Shown: positions 42,500-51,753 of the stretch, one piece after another
Position numbering within the stretch: the stretch's first letter is position 1
Layout: every line of letters starts with the position of its first letter
Assembly: GCA_016192995.1 (NCBI GenBank)
Contig: JACPTB010000001.1
Coordinates: 129,110-193,109 of the forward strand
DNA: 64,000 nt
Source: Candidatus Woesearchaeota archaeon
GTDB taxonomy: Archaea; Nanobdellota; Nanobdellia; Woesearchaeales; DSVV01
Direction of reading: 5' to 3'
Notes under the pieces: generated by a model
Database searches by the model: none
What the model saw: the letters and a program-made list of their open reading frames with translations, nothing else
What the model was told of the DNA's origin: nothing
Program-made: the position numbers and the translations under genes

Positions 42500-43003
42500 A
42501 TGGATTTAAACGATATAGCTCTAAAACTCAAGTCTTATCACTGGAAAAATATTAAGCAACATACGACATTTAAGGATTATCAGTTTGATCTTGTAGCAGA
42601 AAGAATGCATCTTTTAGTTGTTCGATGGTATGTTCTTGTCAAACAAGTCATCGTGTTAGATGAAAAAACATTGAAAACACATCTTCAAATATTTAAAGAT
42701 ATCAGTAAAAAATCAAAAAGTATTTTCATCGGTAAGATGTTTCTGTATGTTATAGTTGCTCCTAAAGTTGATCCAGCATTAGAACCGCAAATTAAAGGAG
42801 ATAATTTTGAGATTCTTATTAATACCTGGTTTACTATGACAGGTTCTTCACCAAGGCCGGCATTATTTATTGGTAGAATTGAAGGTGGCGGAGGAAATTT
42901 ATTAGCATATGACACAACTGCTCGTCAATGGTATGGGCAAATTCCTGAAATTCCATGGGATGTAAAGAAATACTCTGAACAGATTAAAGAAATTATTCGA
43001 TAG
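42500..43003 (+). CDS. Hypothetical protein, 167 residues
   Basis: Not recognised. An alpha/beta pattern (DYQFDLVAERMHLLVVRWYVLV; MFLYVIVAPKVDP) ends in a Gly-rich loop (IGRIEGGGGNLLAYD). The D..E..K-like spacing in the first 60 residues is loosely like restriction-endonuclease folds, but I do not call it. ATTTAAACG lies at the start; GGGAGC is a possible ribosome-binding site. Confidence 0.55.
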   Translation: MDLNDIALKLKSYHWKNIKQHTTFKDYQFDLVAERMHLLVVRWYVLVKQVIVLDEKTLKTHLQIFKDISKKSKSIFIGKMFLYVIVAPKVDPALEPQIKGDNFEILINTWFTMTGSSPRPALFIGRIEGGGGNLLAYDTTARQWYGQIPEIPWDVKKYSEQIKEIIR

Positions 43004-43025
43004 TGATTTTAAACAACATCTTATC

Positions 43026-44063
43026 ATGCCTGAAGAAGTGAATCATGGAAGAAGAATAGTTGTCGGTGGATTAGCTGCAGTATTAGGTGAACTTCTCTTA
43101 CTCCATGCAAATCGTACACCTATTGAAACATTTCTTGAACAAGCAGAGGATTTACTGTGTGATGCAAGCGAAACTCTTGAAAGGCGTTCAACATATACCT
43201 CCACAGATAGGCTTGCAGAAGTCTTAAGGCAACAAGGGGTAAATCCTGTGGTTAGAAATTATGGGGGAGATCGTACATTACTGGTCATTGGTGAACCTCT
43301 TGGAATTCATAATCAAGAATATCCTCACTTTTTTAATGCATTACGTCCACGAGTTGCCATAAGCAGACTATTTATGGAGTCTGCTTATGCACAGGCATCA
43401 CGTCATACTCGAATTATAACGAGAGAACCTTTTGAAGACCCTTATTTCACACGGCAAAGAGATGTTTTCGAAATTCTGACAGGAAAGCGTATGACTTATG
43501 CAGATGCTTACTGTAAACTTGATTTTCATGGATATGTTTCCTTATCAGGGGAATACATTATTCATGGCATTGATGATAGAGTTCTTTGTCGAGATGCCGT
43601 TCTTTTAACAAAACTACAAGACGCAATTCTTAAGCTATCAACAGTGCCTAATTCAGATCAACAGTTCAAAGATCACGTTCATGGTTATATTAAAGCACTT
43701 CCTTTTCAACTATCCCAGCAACTTGGTCTTTATTCAGGCGTTAATGAGGGATATGATCCTTCTTTATCACCTATTGATCTAGTTTCACAAGTTGCTGATC
43801 TTGCACTTACTGCAAGCGTTAGGCTGCGAAACCAATACTTTGCTCAAGTACTTCATGAATTGCTTAAATTTTATGAAGTTGGAGCTTTAATTATTAACGA
43901 TGCTAACATGGATGCTCGATCAGCAATTCAAAGAGTTCAAGAAAAGATTCCTGGAATTAATTTAGATCCTGAGAACTATGGTTCATTGCATGATTATTTA
44001 GCAGCAGCAAAGATTGATACTGTTTATTTGCCGTTTTCTGAAGTGAAGAGAATGGTGGGGTGA
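43026..44063 (+). CDS. Hypothetical protein, 345 residues
   Basis: Not recognised. The protein has a hydrophobic stretch near 12-28 (IVVGGLAAVLGELLLLHA) that could be a signal or a buried helix, followed by a mostly helical, charged body with VVRNYGGDRTLLVIGEPLG and YVSLSGEYIIHGIDDRVLC strands. The start is 22 bases after the previous stop, so the two may be cotranscribed. Confidence 0.55.
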   Translation: MPEEVNHGRRIVVGGLAAVLGELLLLHANRTPIETFLEQAEDLLCDASETLERRSTYTSTDRLAEVLRQQGVNPVVRNYGGDRTLLVIGEPLGIHNQEYPHFFNALRPRVAISRLFMESAYAQASRHTRIITREPFEDPYFTRQRDVFEILTGKRMTYADAYCKLDFHGYVSLSGEYIIHGIDDRVLCRDAVLLTKLQDAILKLSTVPNSDQQFKDHVHGYIKALPFQLSQQLGLYSGVNEGYDPSLSPIDLVSQVADLALTASVRLRNQYFAQVLHELLKFYEVGALIINDANMDARSAIQRVQEKIPGINLDPENYGSLHDYLAAAKIDTVYLPFSEVKRMVG

Positions 44064-44082
44064 GAGATATATTGACATTAAA

Positions 44083-45039
44083 TTAGACATAAGTAGCATA
44101 CACTTCAAAAAAATTTCTATAAGTCTTTTTGAATTTTTCAATGATAAACCTCATCAAGGGAGTTGTATTATCCAAATCTGCAGTATGTAGGCATTTAAGA
44201 TAAGATACTCGTTGAGATTTTCGTATAATCAGAGGTGAATAACCCTTGTTTGTAAGCATTGCATTTAACAAGAAGCGAGCAACTCTTCCATTGCCGTCTT
44301 TAAATGGGTGTATTTTTAAGAATTTCCCATGAAATAATACCGCTAGTTCTAAGGGATATATCTTATGTTCGTTTTTATGGTACCATACAAGTAAATCATT
44401 CATATCCTTATAAACATTTTCAGGAAGAGAAGTTTTAAGATTTGAGCCTAATATATAATTTGGAAGTGTTTTATATCCTCTTTCCTTATCAATTTCTCGC
44501 ATCAAAATACTATGTATCTTTATAATACCTTTATGATCTATTTTTATTCTCTTTTGCATGAATAGATCAACTATGATTCGAGCATTCCTTGTCTCATAAA
44601 TCTCTCGAAGATCTTTACCGACAATTGTTGCATTTTCAAATAATACTATTGCAACATCCTTTAAGGTTAATGAATTGCCTTCAAGCGCATTTGTTTCATA
44701 GGTGAAATTAACCGTAAATCTATCAAGAAGGTCTTTTAATGCATTTTTCTTTTTGAGTTGATTCATTATATTTTTATAATCAACTCTCATTGATTCTATT
44801 TTTATTATTTCCTCCCTGCTTAAGGGATGATGGAAAGTATACTTGTTTATAGCAAAATTTGCAAAAATCTCTTTCTCTTTATTAATAAAGAAAGACTTAT
44901 CTAATCTTTTTAATTCAATATTATTTCTAATAATTTTTGATATTTTTTTTGTAGTGCCGTCAGGTAAGCGGAGATGTTTTTCGATATATTTGTACTTTAT
45001 TCCTTTTACTTCCTTCTCTCGTATAAATACCATTATCAT
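44083..45039 (-). CDS. Fic-family protein (AMPylase-type) with N-terminal region
   Basis: 318 residues. The active site HPFKDGNGRVARFLLNAML (about 237) fits HPFx(D/E)GN(G/K)R. Upstream, TYETNALEGNSLTL has the (S/T)xxxE(G/N) inhibitory motif, so it is a class II Fic protein with built-in autoinhibition. The first 50 residues (GIKYKYIEKHLRLPDGTTKK) may bind DNA or a partner. Fic proteins transfer AMP or other groups to Tyr/Thr/Ser side chains. The target is unknown. Confidence 0.92.
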   Translation of the reverse strand: MIMVFIREKEVKGIKYKYIEKHLRLPDGTTKKISKIIRNNIELKRLDKSFFINKEKEIFANFAINKYTFHHPLSREEIIKIESMRVDYKNIMNQLKKKNALKDLLDRFTVNFTYETNALEGNSLTLKDVAIVLFENATIVGKDLREIYETRNARIIVDLFMQKRIKIDHKGIIKIHSILMREIDKERGYKTLPNYILGSNLKTSLPENVYKDMNDLLVWYHKNEHKIYPLELAVLFHGKFLKIHPFKDGNGRVARFLLNAMLTNKGYSPLIIRKSQRVSYLKCLHTADLDNTTPLMRFIIEKFKKTYRNFFEVYATYV

Positions 45040-45180
45040 AAAGTTACCCCCACAAATATTTAAATGTTTCGTTTCTGTGGTGGTAACTTACAATAATGCC
45101 AATCCAAATTTTTCTAAACGTTCAAAATGTTTTTTGTTGCAAAAGAGAATAAAAATAAATAAAATAATCAACAAGACGAA

Positions 45181-47349
45181 TTATTGATTTTCAGTCAATC
45201 CTTTCCTGTCCCGGATTTGCTTGATAATCTTCTGCTGCAGTTCTTCTGGCAGCTTTTCAAAAGATTGGTCAATGAGTGAGTTTGATCCTCGGCCTTCAGT
45301 TCCTGATCGCAATGCATTGCTTAATCCAAATTGTTCAGCTACCGGCAACTTTGCTTTTATACTTACCATAGTTCCTTCCTGCTGCATATCCAATAATTGG
45401 CCGCGTTTTGATGAAACAAGCTTTGAGATTTCACCTGTATATTCAACAGGAGCTTCAAACAATAATGTTTGCACAGGCTCAAATAATAATGGTCGTGCAG
45501 TAGCCATTGCTTCTTTAATACCTTCCCGTACTGCAGGATAAATTTGTGAAGGACCTCGGTGGATTGCGTCTTCGTGCAGCTTACAGTCAGTTAAAGTTAC
45601 AATTAATTTAGTGCAAGGCTCTCGCGCTAAAGGTCCAGCGCGCATAACTTCTTCAAACATATCCAAGACAAGTTCCATAATCTCAATTAAGTGGACTTGT
45701 CCTCGTGTTGTTTCAAATAGCATATTGCCTTGATAAACATCTTTGAGTTTTTCAGCTTTTTTTGAATCAATGCCCATCTCTGCTAATTTGTCTCTCAAGC
45801 CAAAATCTTTCTTTTTTGTCCTTCCTGGAGAAATATCACCTTTTCCAATAGCTTGAGTAATAACATCAGGCATAGGTTCAACCGTAAAAAATAAGTGATT
45901 GTGTTTGTTAGGAGATTTTCCCATTGCTTCCGCGCTTGCTTTACCGACAGTTTCTCGATAAACAACAATTGGCGGAGAAGATTTTACCTCAACGCCTTTT
46001 TCAGTTCTAATTCTGTTTTCAATAACTTCTAAGTGCAATTCTCCCATACCGCTTATCAAGTGCTCGCCAGTTTCTTCGTTGATAGTAACTTTAACACCAG
46101 GGTCTTCTTTATTGACAACTCTTAACACTTCAACTAGTTTTGGCAAATCGCTTGGCTTTTTAGCTTCAATTGCAATAGTAACTACTGGTTCAAATAAATG
46201 AGTGATTTCTTCAAATGGTTCAGTTGGCTGCAAGGTAATTGTTTCACCTGGCATTGATTTCAAGCCTGCCACACCAATAATATTTCCTGAAGGAACATTG
46301 TCAACAATTTCCCGCTTTGCGCCGTTGTAAATAAAGATTTGCTGTACCCGCGCATTTTGTTTTGCGCGATTTAAATAGACACTGAGTCCTTTCTTAACGG
46401 TGCCGGCAAATAATCTTCCTGTTGCAATCTCTCCTGCCTGCGGATCAACTACAATCTTAGTAATAACTAAAAATAATGGGCCGTCAGGATTGCAGGTCAG
46501 CAAAGATTTTCCTTCTTCACTTTCAAGTTCACCATGCCATAATTTTGGAATTCTATATTGCTGGGCAACTTCAGGGTTTGGCAAATGAGTAATAACTGCA
46601 TTAAGAATAACTTCGTGAATTGGAGCTTTTTTCTTTAATTCTTTATGCTCTTCATTAACTCCTTTGTAAGCTTGAATGATGTCTTTGAAGCTAATCCCTT
46701 TTTTCTGCATATAAGGAACTGATAACGCCCAATTATGATAAGCGCTTCCAAAGCAAACGCTTCCCTCTTGAACACTTACTTGCGCCCGCTTGCCTTGTTC
46801 TTCTCCTGCTATTTGTATAATTAATTGATTTAAACTGGTAATTACTTTAACAAAACGCTCTTGCATTTGTTCAGGTGTTAATTGGAGTTCTTTAATGAGT
46901 CTATCAACTTTGTTGATAAATAAAATTGGTTTTACTCGTTCTTTTAATGCCTGCCTTAATACGGTTTCAGTCTGCGGCATAATACCTTCGCTTGCGCAAA
47001 CAAGTACAATGCATCCATCAACAGCTCTCATTGCCCGCGTTACGTCGCCGCCAAAATCAACGTGACCAGGAGTATCAATTAAGTTAATCAGATATTCTTT
47101 GCCTTCAAGTTCGTGAACCATCGATACTGATGCAGAATCAATGGTAATTCCTCGCTGAATTTCGTCTTCGTGGAAATCCAAGACCCGTGCTTTTCCTGCA
47201 AGTTCTTCACTCATCATGCCTGCTCCGCAAAGCAAGTTATCAGAGAATGTAGTTTTTCCATGATCAATATGAGCACAAATAGCAATATTTCTAATCTGAG
47301 CCTTGTTTTTCATAATCCTCATAACACGATCAACCATTTTTTCTGCCAT
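45181..47349 (-). CDS. fusA: Elongation factor aEF-2
   Basis: About 722 residues. GTPase motifs: AHIDHGKTTFSDNLL, RGITIDSA, DTPGHVDFGGDV, NKVDRL. Domain IV holds the diphthamide-region HEDAIHRGPSQIYPAVREGI and the C-terminus ends with GLSNALRSGTEGRG. It drives ribosome translocation. The ATG at 47349 is preferred over an ATG six bases upstream because it is better spaced from AGGTGA. It follows ndk in the ribosomal cluster. Confidence 0.97.
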   Translation of the reverse strand: MAEKMVDRVMRIMKNKAQIRNIAICAHIDHGKTTFSDNLLCGAGMMSEELAGKARVLDFHEDEIQRGITIDSASVSMVHELEGKEYLINLIDTPGHVDFGGDVTRAMRAVDGCIVLVCASEGIMPQTETVLRQALKERVKPILFINKVDRLIKELQLTPEQMQERFVKVITSLNQLIIQIAGEEQGKRAQVSVQEGSVCFGSAYHNWALSVPYMQKKGISFKDIIQAYKGVNEEHKELKKKAPIHEVILNAVITHLPNPEVAQQYRIPKLWHGELESEEGKSLLTCNPDGPLFLVITKIVVDPQAGEIATGRLFAGTVKKGLSVYLNRAKQNARVQQIFIYNGAKREIVDNVPSGNIIGVAGLKSMPGETITLQPTEPFEEITHLFEPVVTIAIEAKKPSDLPKLVEVLRVVNKEDPGVKVTINEETGEHLISGMGELHLEVIENRIRTEKGVEVKSSPPIVVYRETVGKASAEAMGKSPNKHNHLFFTVEPMPDVITQAIGKGDISPGRTKKKDFGLRDKLAEMGIDSKKAEKLKDVYQGNMLFETTRGQVHLIEIMELVLDMFEEVMRAGPLAREPCTKLIVTLTDCKLHEDAIHRGPSQIYPAVREGIKEAMATARPLLFEPVQTLLFEAPVEYTGEISKLVSSKRGQLLDMQQEGTMVSIKAKLPVAEQFGLSNALRSGTEGRGSNSLIDQSFEKLPEELQQKIIKQIRDRKGLTENQ

Positions 47350-47369
47350 TATCATTCACCTAGAATTTT

Positions 47370-47867
47370 TTATTTGGTATGTTTATCATGCACACAATTA
47401 TATTTGTGGAGTTCTTCTTTTTTAAACCATAATGCTACTTCTTTTTTAGCATCTTCTAATGTTCCCGATGCATGTATTAAATTTTTAATAGCAATTCCTT
47501 TAGCATCTGCATAACCATAACTATGATGGGAAAAGTCTGCGCGGATTGTTCCTGGCTGAGCAGCTTTTGGTTCAGTAGCACCTGTCATTTTCCTGACAAT
47601 TTCTACTGCTTCAATTCCCTCAACTGCCATAGCAATAATAGGTCCTGAAGTCATGAACTCTTCCAAAGATTTGTAGAATGCTTTTTGGACATGGGCAGCA
47701 TAATGCTTTTGGGAAAAAACATGATCCATCCACACCATTTTCATGCCCACTATTTTAAGGCCGGCATTTTCAAAACGCTGAATAATCTGCCCGATTAATC
47801 CTCGTTCAACTGCATCCGGCTTAAGCAGAAGCAATGTTTGCTGAATGTGATTACTCGGATTGCTCAT
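47370..47867 (-). CDS. ndk: Nucleoside diphosphate kinase
   Basis: 165 residues: LLLLKPDAVERGLIGQIIQ, then VWMDH..., GPIIAMAVEG, GATEPKAAQPGTIRADF, and active-site NLIHASGTLEDA (phosphohistidine His about 133). It equilibrates NDP/NTP pools. The gene overlaps L24e by 17 bases. L7Ae-S28e-L24e-NDK is a conserved archaeal cluster. Confidence 0.95.
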   Translation of the reverse strand: MSNPSNHIQQTLLLLKPDAVERGLIGQIIQRFENAGLKIVGMKMVWMDHVFSQKHYAAHVQKAFYKSLEEFMTSGPIIAMAVEGIEAVEIVRKMTGATEPKAAQPGTIRADFSHHSYGYADAKGIAIKNLIHASGTLEDAKKEVALWFKKEELHKYNCVHDKHTK

Positions 47868-48105
47868 TTGTCTTCGCCTCTTTAATTTCCTCTTCAGAAC
47901 TATGTTTTGCAGGCGCTTTTCCCAGCTCCTGTTTTAATTTATGAAATAATCCTGTCCATCGTGTCATTCGAGGTTTTCTTTTTAAAACAATCATGTTTTT
48001 CTCGCATTTGCTTGAACAAAAATAAAAAAGTTTTCCGTCCTTTTTAACATAGAGTTTTCCTGTTCCACGCGGAATATTTTTATTACAAAAACTGCATATA
48101 ACCAT
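47851..48105 (-). CDS. rpl24e: Ribosomal protein L24e
   Basis: 84 residues beginning MVICSFCNKNIPRGTGKLYV, then FYFCSSKCEKN: the C-x2-C...C-x3-C zinc finger of L24e. KRKPRMTRWT is the conserved RNA-binding tail. A start at 48120 is possible but less likely, since GATAGGTGT precedes the ATG at 48105. The C-terminus is Glu/Lys-rich. Confidence 0.95.
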   Translation of the reverse strand: MVICSFCNKNIPRGTGKLYVKKDGKLFYFCSSKCEKNMIVLKRKPRMTRWTGLFHKLKQELGKAPAKHSSEEEIKEAKTNEQSE

Positions 48106-48135
48106 AGTGACACCTATCAATTCTCGTTATCTTTT

Positions 48136-48429
48136 TTATTTATTGCCACGGCCGGCTTTCGTTAACTGCCGCGCTTCAATCTCAGTTTCCCGCAACATTA
48201 AAATGTCTCCTAATTGCACAGGACCTTTAACATTTCTAACAATAATTTTGTGAGTATCTCTTCCTTCAAGAATCTTGCATCGGACTTGCGTGGCTTCTCC
48301 TCGCGTTCCTGTTCTTCCAATGATCTCTTCAATACGCGCAGAAACAGCAGGGGTGAAATTAACACTTCCTTTTTTTACTTCGGTCTGTTCCTCATCTCTT
48401 TGCTTCCGCGTCATCTTTGCCTTAGTCAT
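48136..48429 (-). CDS. rps28e: Ribosomal protein S28e
   Basis: 97 residues. The conserved body reads [22 protein letters not shown] and [19 protein letters not shown], ending in [11 protein letters not shown]. It is preceded by L7Ae (13-base gap) and followed by L24e, as in most archaea. The first ~25 residues form a basic extension. Confidence 0.95.
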   Translation of the reverse strand: MTKAKMTRKQRDEEQTEVKKGSVNFTPAVSARIEEIIGRTGTRGEATQVRCKILEGRDTHKIIVRNVKGPVQLGDILMLRETEIEARQLTKAGRGNK

Positions 48430-48442
48430 AGTAATCCCTCAG

Positions 48443-48763
48443 TTAAGCATCGCTTAATGATTTAATAAGGTTCTTAGCTTCTCCTTCATGAACAACGACT
48501 ACTGCTGCGGTTCCTATTTGGAGTCCTGCTGCAGCGCCTAATTCTTCTTTCGAGCCCACTTTAAAGCAAGGCACTCCTTTTTCTTTAGACAATAAAGGAA
48601 GGTGCATAACAACTTCAGCAGGATTTACATCTGAAGCATAGGCAACAAGCTTTGCTTGTCCTCGTTCAAGAATTTTAGTAACTTCATTACATCCTTTCTT
48701 AATCTTACCGGTGTTTCGCGCAATTTCAATTGCCTCATACACTTTGTCATTTTCAACTGCCAT
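48443..48763 (-). CDS. rpl7ae: Ribosomal protein L7Ae
   Basis: 106 residues: VYEAIEIARNTGKIKKGCNE, VTKILERGQAKLVAYASDV, NPAEVV and LPLLSKEKGVPCF. L7Ae binds kink-turns in rRNA, box C/D and H/ACA RNAs and RNase P. GGGGAGG lies eight bases ahead of the ATG at 48763. A longer frame upstream lacks a ribosome-binding site. First gene of the cluster. Confidence 0.96.
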   Translation of the reverse strand: MAVENDKVYEAIEIARNTGKIKKGCNEVTKILERGQAKLVAYASDVNPAEVVMHLPLLSKEKGVPCFKVGSKEELGAAAGLQIGTAAVVVVHEGEAKNLIKSLSDA

Positions 48764-48980
48764 AGTGATTTCCTCCCCATTGATAAAAATGATATTTTTA
48801 TGTATATTTTGTATCATTTCCTGAAATCTATTTCTAAGAAGTCCTTGTTATTTACAAGACCTCATTCCAATCATCTTATATGATTGTCATAAATCACAGG
48901 TATTTCTTCTGAACTGATAAGTTATTTATAAAGGTTTTGAATAAGAAAAAATTTAACCTATAATTACATTCCCTAGTAAA

Positions 48981-49559
48981 ATGTCTTTAAAAATAGAACC
49001 ATTTAAAGAGATATCTGAAGCAGATATGAGAGCTGCTTATAATATTGGTATAGATATATATAGAAAAAATGGAGTTCTACTTGACTTTCCTGCATGGAAA
49101 AAACATCATTCCAAATTATATGATGGAAAATATGAGCAGTATCTCGTGAGAAATTTTGGATCTGCTGGTACACTTGAAGGTTATTTAGTAATTACCGACC
49201 GAGTGAGTGTCAATGGTCATACCTGGACTAAAATGGTGGAAATAGCAGGAAGGGGTTTTACCTATGAGCAGAGAGTCTTGCGTCTCGGTTCTATGATTGA
49301 TGAATTAAAGAAAGCTGCGTTTACAGAATTTAGATTTGGTGAAGTAAAGTATAGTCTGGATACTCTTTGTTCATGGTTGCATACTTGTATGGATATGAAT
49401 TTTTTTCATGATGAAGCTCTCTTAAGAACGTTAGTTGATGCATTCTTAAGTGAACATAAGGTAAGCATTCAGACTGGTCAGAGAGGACTGTTATTGTGCA
49501 GGGATTCTATGGGCAGGCAGAATTATATAACATATCCTATGTCTGATTACAGAGTATAA
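48981..49559 (+). CDS. Hypothetical protein, 192 residues
   Basis: Not recognised. The body (LEGYLVITDRVSVNGHTW..., FTYEQRVLRLGSMIDELKKA, FGEVKYSLDTL) could be alpha/beta. Size and composition recall the 192-residue protein at 41688, but no clear shared motif. No membrane segment. Upstream holds AAGTTATTTATAAAGG about 70 bases ahead of the ATG. Confidence 0.55.
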   Translation: MSLKIEPFKEISEADMRAAYNIGIDIYRKNGVLLDFPAWKKHHSKLYDGKYEQYLVRNFGSAGTLEGYLVITDRVSVNGHTWTKMVEIAGRGFTYEQRVLRLGSMIDELKKAAFTEFRFGEVKYSLDTLCSWLHTCMDMNFFHDEALLRTLVDAFLSEHKVSIQTGQRGLLLCRDSMGRQNYITYPMSDYRV

Positions 49560-49630
49560 ATTGAATTAATCTAATAGATTTATTATTGTACAATATAAAT
49601 ATTTTAAAAGACATTCTATTCAGCTGCAAT

Positions 49631-50380
49631 ATGCTTTTTAATCAAATCTCATTTCAATCATTTACTGGAAGATCAGATGCATTACAATCTATCAAGCGTT
49701 TTGCAATCTGCAATCCTATGTTTTATAGAACTGATCTTCTTATGCATAGCCAGCGCGTATCGTGGATTGTAGAAACTCTCCTGCCTTTTGCAAACAACGT
49801 CTTCTCGAACTTTGATGGAGAAAAAGCAAGAACATTAGCACTTGTTCATGATGATGCTGAAATTATAACCGGTGATATTCAACTTTATTACAAATTAAAA
49901 ATGACTCCTGAACAACTGCGTCAGTATGAACAGAATGAGGATAAGGCAATAGACGAATTAAGTATGCGCTATCCAAAAACAGTTAATAATTATAATTATC
50001 AATCACTATTGCTTCATGCACTTCATAAAGATTGTATTGAAGCGCAACTTGTTTCTCTTGCTGACAAATTAGATGCTTTTGGCGAGTCATTGCATGAAAT
50101 ATATGCTGGCAATAACCAGTTTAAACACTCTACCCTCACCTATATTAAACTTCTTTCAGAGTTTGGATCTAAATTTCCTCAATTAAAACCATTGTTTACC
50201 ATAAAATATCCTGCACTGCAAAACCCTCTGTCTCTTAATGTTCTTGCTATTATCAAACAAGGGCAGCCACATACTTTGCAAACAATCCAGCAAAATACTG
50301 GTGTTCCTCATTATGAGTATTGGAAGCAAATAACTATCAATCATCATGCAGTTCCATGGTTGCTCGATAAAAAAGAATAA
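49631..50380 (+). CDS. HD-domain hydrolase (YfbR/HDDC2-like)
   Basis: About 249 residues. Metal ligands: LLMHSQRVSWIVE (first His), LALVHDDAEIITGD (HD pair), and VSLADKLDAFGESLHEI (final Asp). This arrangement matches 5'-deoxynucleotidase YfbR-type proteins, which remove phosphate from dNMPs. The start at ATG 49631 is preferred over an upstream TTG. The next gene begins 51 bases later. Confidence 0.82.
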   Translation: MLFNQISFQSFTGRSDALQSIKRFAICNPMFYRTDLLMHSQRVSWIVETLLPFANNVFSNFDGEKARTLALVHDDAEIITGDIQLYYKLKMTPEQLRQYEQNEDKAIDELSMRYPKTVNNYNYQSLLLHALHKDCIEAQLVSLADKLDAFGESLHEIYAGNNQFKHSTLTYIKLLSEFGSKFPQLKPLFTIKYPALQNPLSLNVLAIIKQGQPHTLQTIQQNTGVPHYEYWKQITINHHAVPWLLDKKE

Positions 50381-50431
50381 CTTAATAAATAAAATCTACT
50401 ACACTGTTTGTTGATCGTCAACGTGGTGAAC

Positions 50432-51145
50432 ATGGAACCAAAGCAATTCATCGAAGTTTTAAAACAAGACATTCAACAGAAATCTATTCTTAAGCATCCT
50501 TTTTATCAATTATGGAATCAAGGTAAATTAAGTTTAGAAGCATTACAAGGATATGCTGCTCAATATTACGCTGTTGTTGATAATTGGCCGAGATTAATCA
50601 GCGCAGTTCATGCAAATTGCAATGATATGCATTTACGCCAAGCTCTCGTTAGAAATTTGGTTGAAGAAGAGCTTGGAACTAATGCTGGAGAAAAATCACA
50701 TAGTGTCTTATGGCAGCAATTTGCACAGAGTTTGGGCTTATCACCTCATGAAATTGAAGAAGCATCTTTGCTTCCTGAAACAAGAGCAGCAATCACTCTT
50801 TTTAATAATAATGTTAGAAATAGGTCTTTTATTGAAGGTGTTGGCGCATTATTTGCTTATGAGCAACAAGTCCCTCAAGTTTCTTTAACGAAGATGCAGG
50901 GTTTGCAGGAATTTTATAATATCACCAGCAAAGATGGCTTGGAATATTTTTATATACACTCTTTTATTGACCTTAAACATGCAAAATTATGGGAATCAAT
51001 TATAGAAAAATATGCCGTTGATGAAAAAACACAGGCAAAAGTAAGAAAAACATTGCATGAAGCTTTAGACGCGCAATTAATTTTTTTAGATGGAGTTTAT
51101 CGAGAGTTTGTTTCAACAGAGAAAGAAATATGCGCTATGAGTTAA
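50432..51145 (+). CDS. CADD/PqqC-like heme-oxygenase-fold di-iron protein
   Basis: 237 residues, all-helical TenA/PqqC-like. Probable metal ligands: LVEEELG (Glu), KSHSVLW (His), ALFAYEQQVP (Glu), and FIDLKHAKLW with preceding HSF (His, Asp, His). This set matches CADD (CT610) of Chlamydia, which makes the para-aminobenzoate part of folate from its own tyrosine. With thyA and folA in this window a folate role is attractive but unproven. The ATG at 50432 follows GGTGAAC. Confidence 0.75.
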   Translation: MEPKQFIEVLKQDIQQKSILKHPFYQLWNQGKLSLEALQGYAAQYYAVVDNWPRLISAVHANCNDMHLRQALVRNLVEEELGTNAGEKSHSVLWQQFAQSLGLSPHEIEEASLLPETRAAITLFNNNVRNRSFIEGVGALFAYEQQVPQVSLTKMQGLQEFYNITSKDGLEYFYIHSFIDLKHAKLWESIIEKYAVDEKTQAKVRKTLHEALDAQLIFLDGVYREFVSTEKEICAMS

Positions 51146-51163
51146 AATAGTATTCTTTATTAT

Positions 51164-51658
51164 TTATCTCTTCTTTTTTGGTCTTTTCCTCACTCCTTTT
51201 ATGCTTCGTGTTGTTGTTCTCTTAATTGATTGAGGATTAATATCATTAATGATCTCAATCTCAGGAGCTGCTTCAGGAATTTTTACTACTCTGCTTCGCG
51301 GCAGCTTTCGTTTATGTTTAAAAAGTAATTTTGAACTTACATAGCACACTCCCATCAATGATACGAAAATCACTAGGAAACTATATCCTTCATCTAATGG
51401 CTCCAAGGTTGACGATGAGGCATAAAAGAGAAATGCCCCATTTGCAATCAAGAGTAAATACAAACTAAGAAAGACTCTCCAACCCTCTTTTTTATTTCTG
51501 CTTAATAACAAAAAGCCATACAAACTCAAGAAAAATACAAATATAACTAATGAAAATTCAAGTTTGAACACCTCAAGATCAAGATTTCGCAAGGCATAAA
51601 ACATTAAGATGAGAATTGCGAGCACAAACCCAATAGCCGCATAGTAGCTCTTTTTCAT
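51164..51658 (-). CDS. Membrane protein with basic tail
   Basis: 164 residues: four to five hydrophobic segments (about 5-25, 35-52, 62-80, 90-112), then a soluble tail rich in Arg/Lys (IKRTTTRSIKGVRKRPKKKR). No family recognised. A DNA- or ribosome-interacting tail on a membrane protein is conceivable. Convergent with the CADD-like gene (18-base gap). Confidence 0.6.
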   Translation of the reverse strand: MKKSYYAAIGFVLAILILMFYALRNLDLEVFKLEFSLVIFVFFLSLYGFLLLSRNKKEGWRVFLSLYLLLIANGAFLFYASSSTLEPLDEGYSFLVIFVSLMGVCYVSSKLLFKHKRKLPRSRVVKIPEAAPEIEIINDINPQSIKRTTTRSIKGVRKRPKKKR

Positions 51659-51753
51659 GGATATTTGGAGCTGTTGATATTATTTAAATCTTTCTTTTTG
51701 TCGACGATAAAAGTAGTAACTAGGTGGTGACGGAAATAAACGAGAATAATTTA

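Noticed and set aside
42500-43003. Restriction-endonuclease fold for the 167-residue protein
   Set aside because: The acidic/lysine spacing is only loosely compatible and no partner methyltransferase is adjacent.
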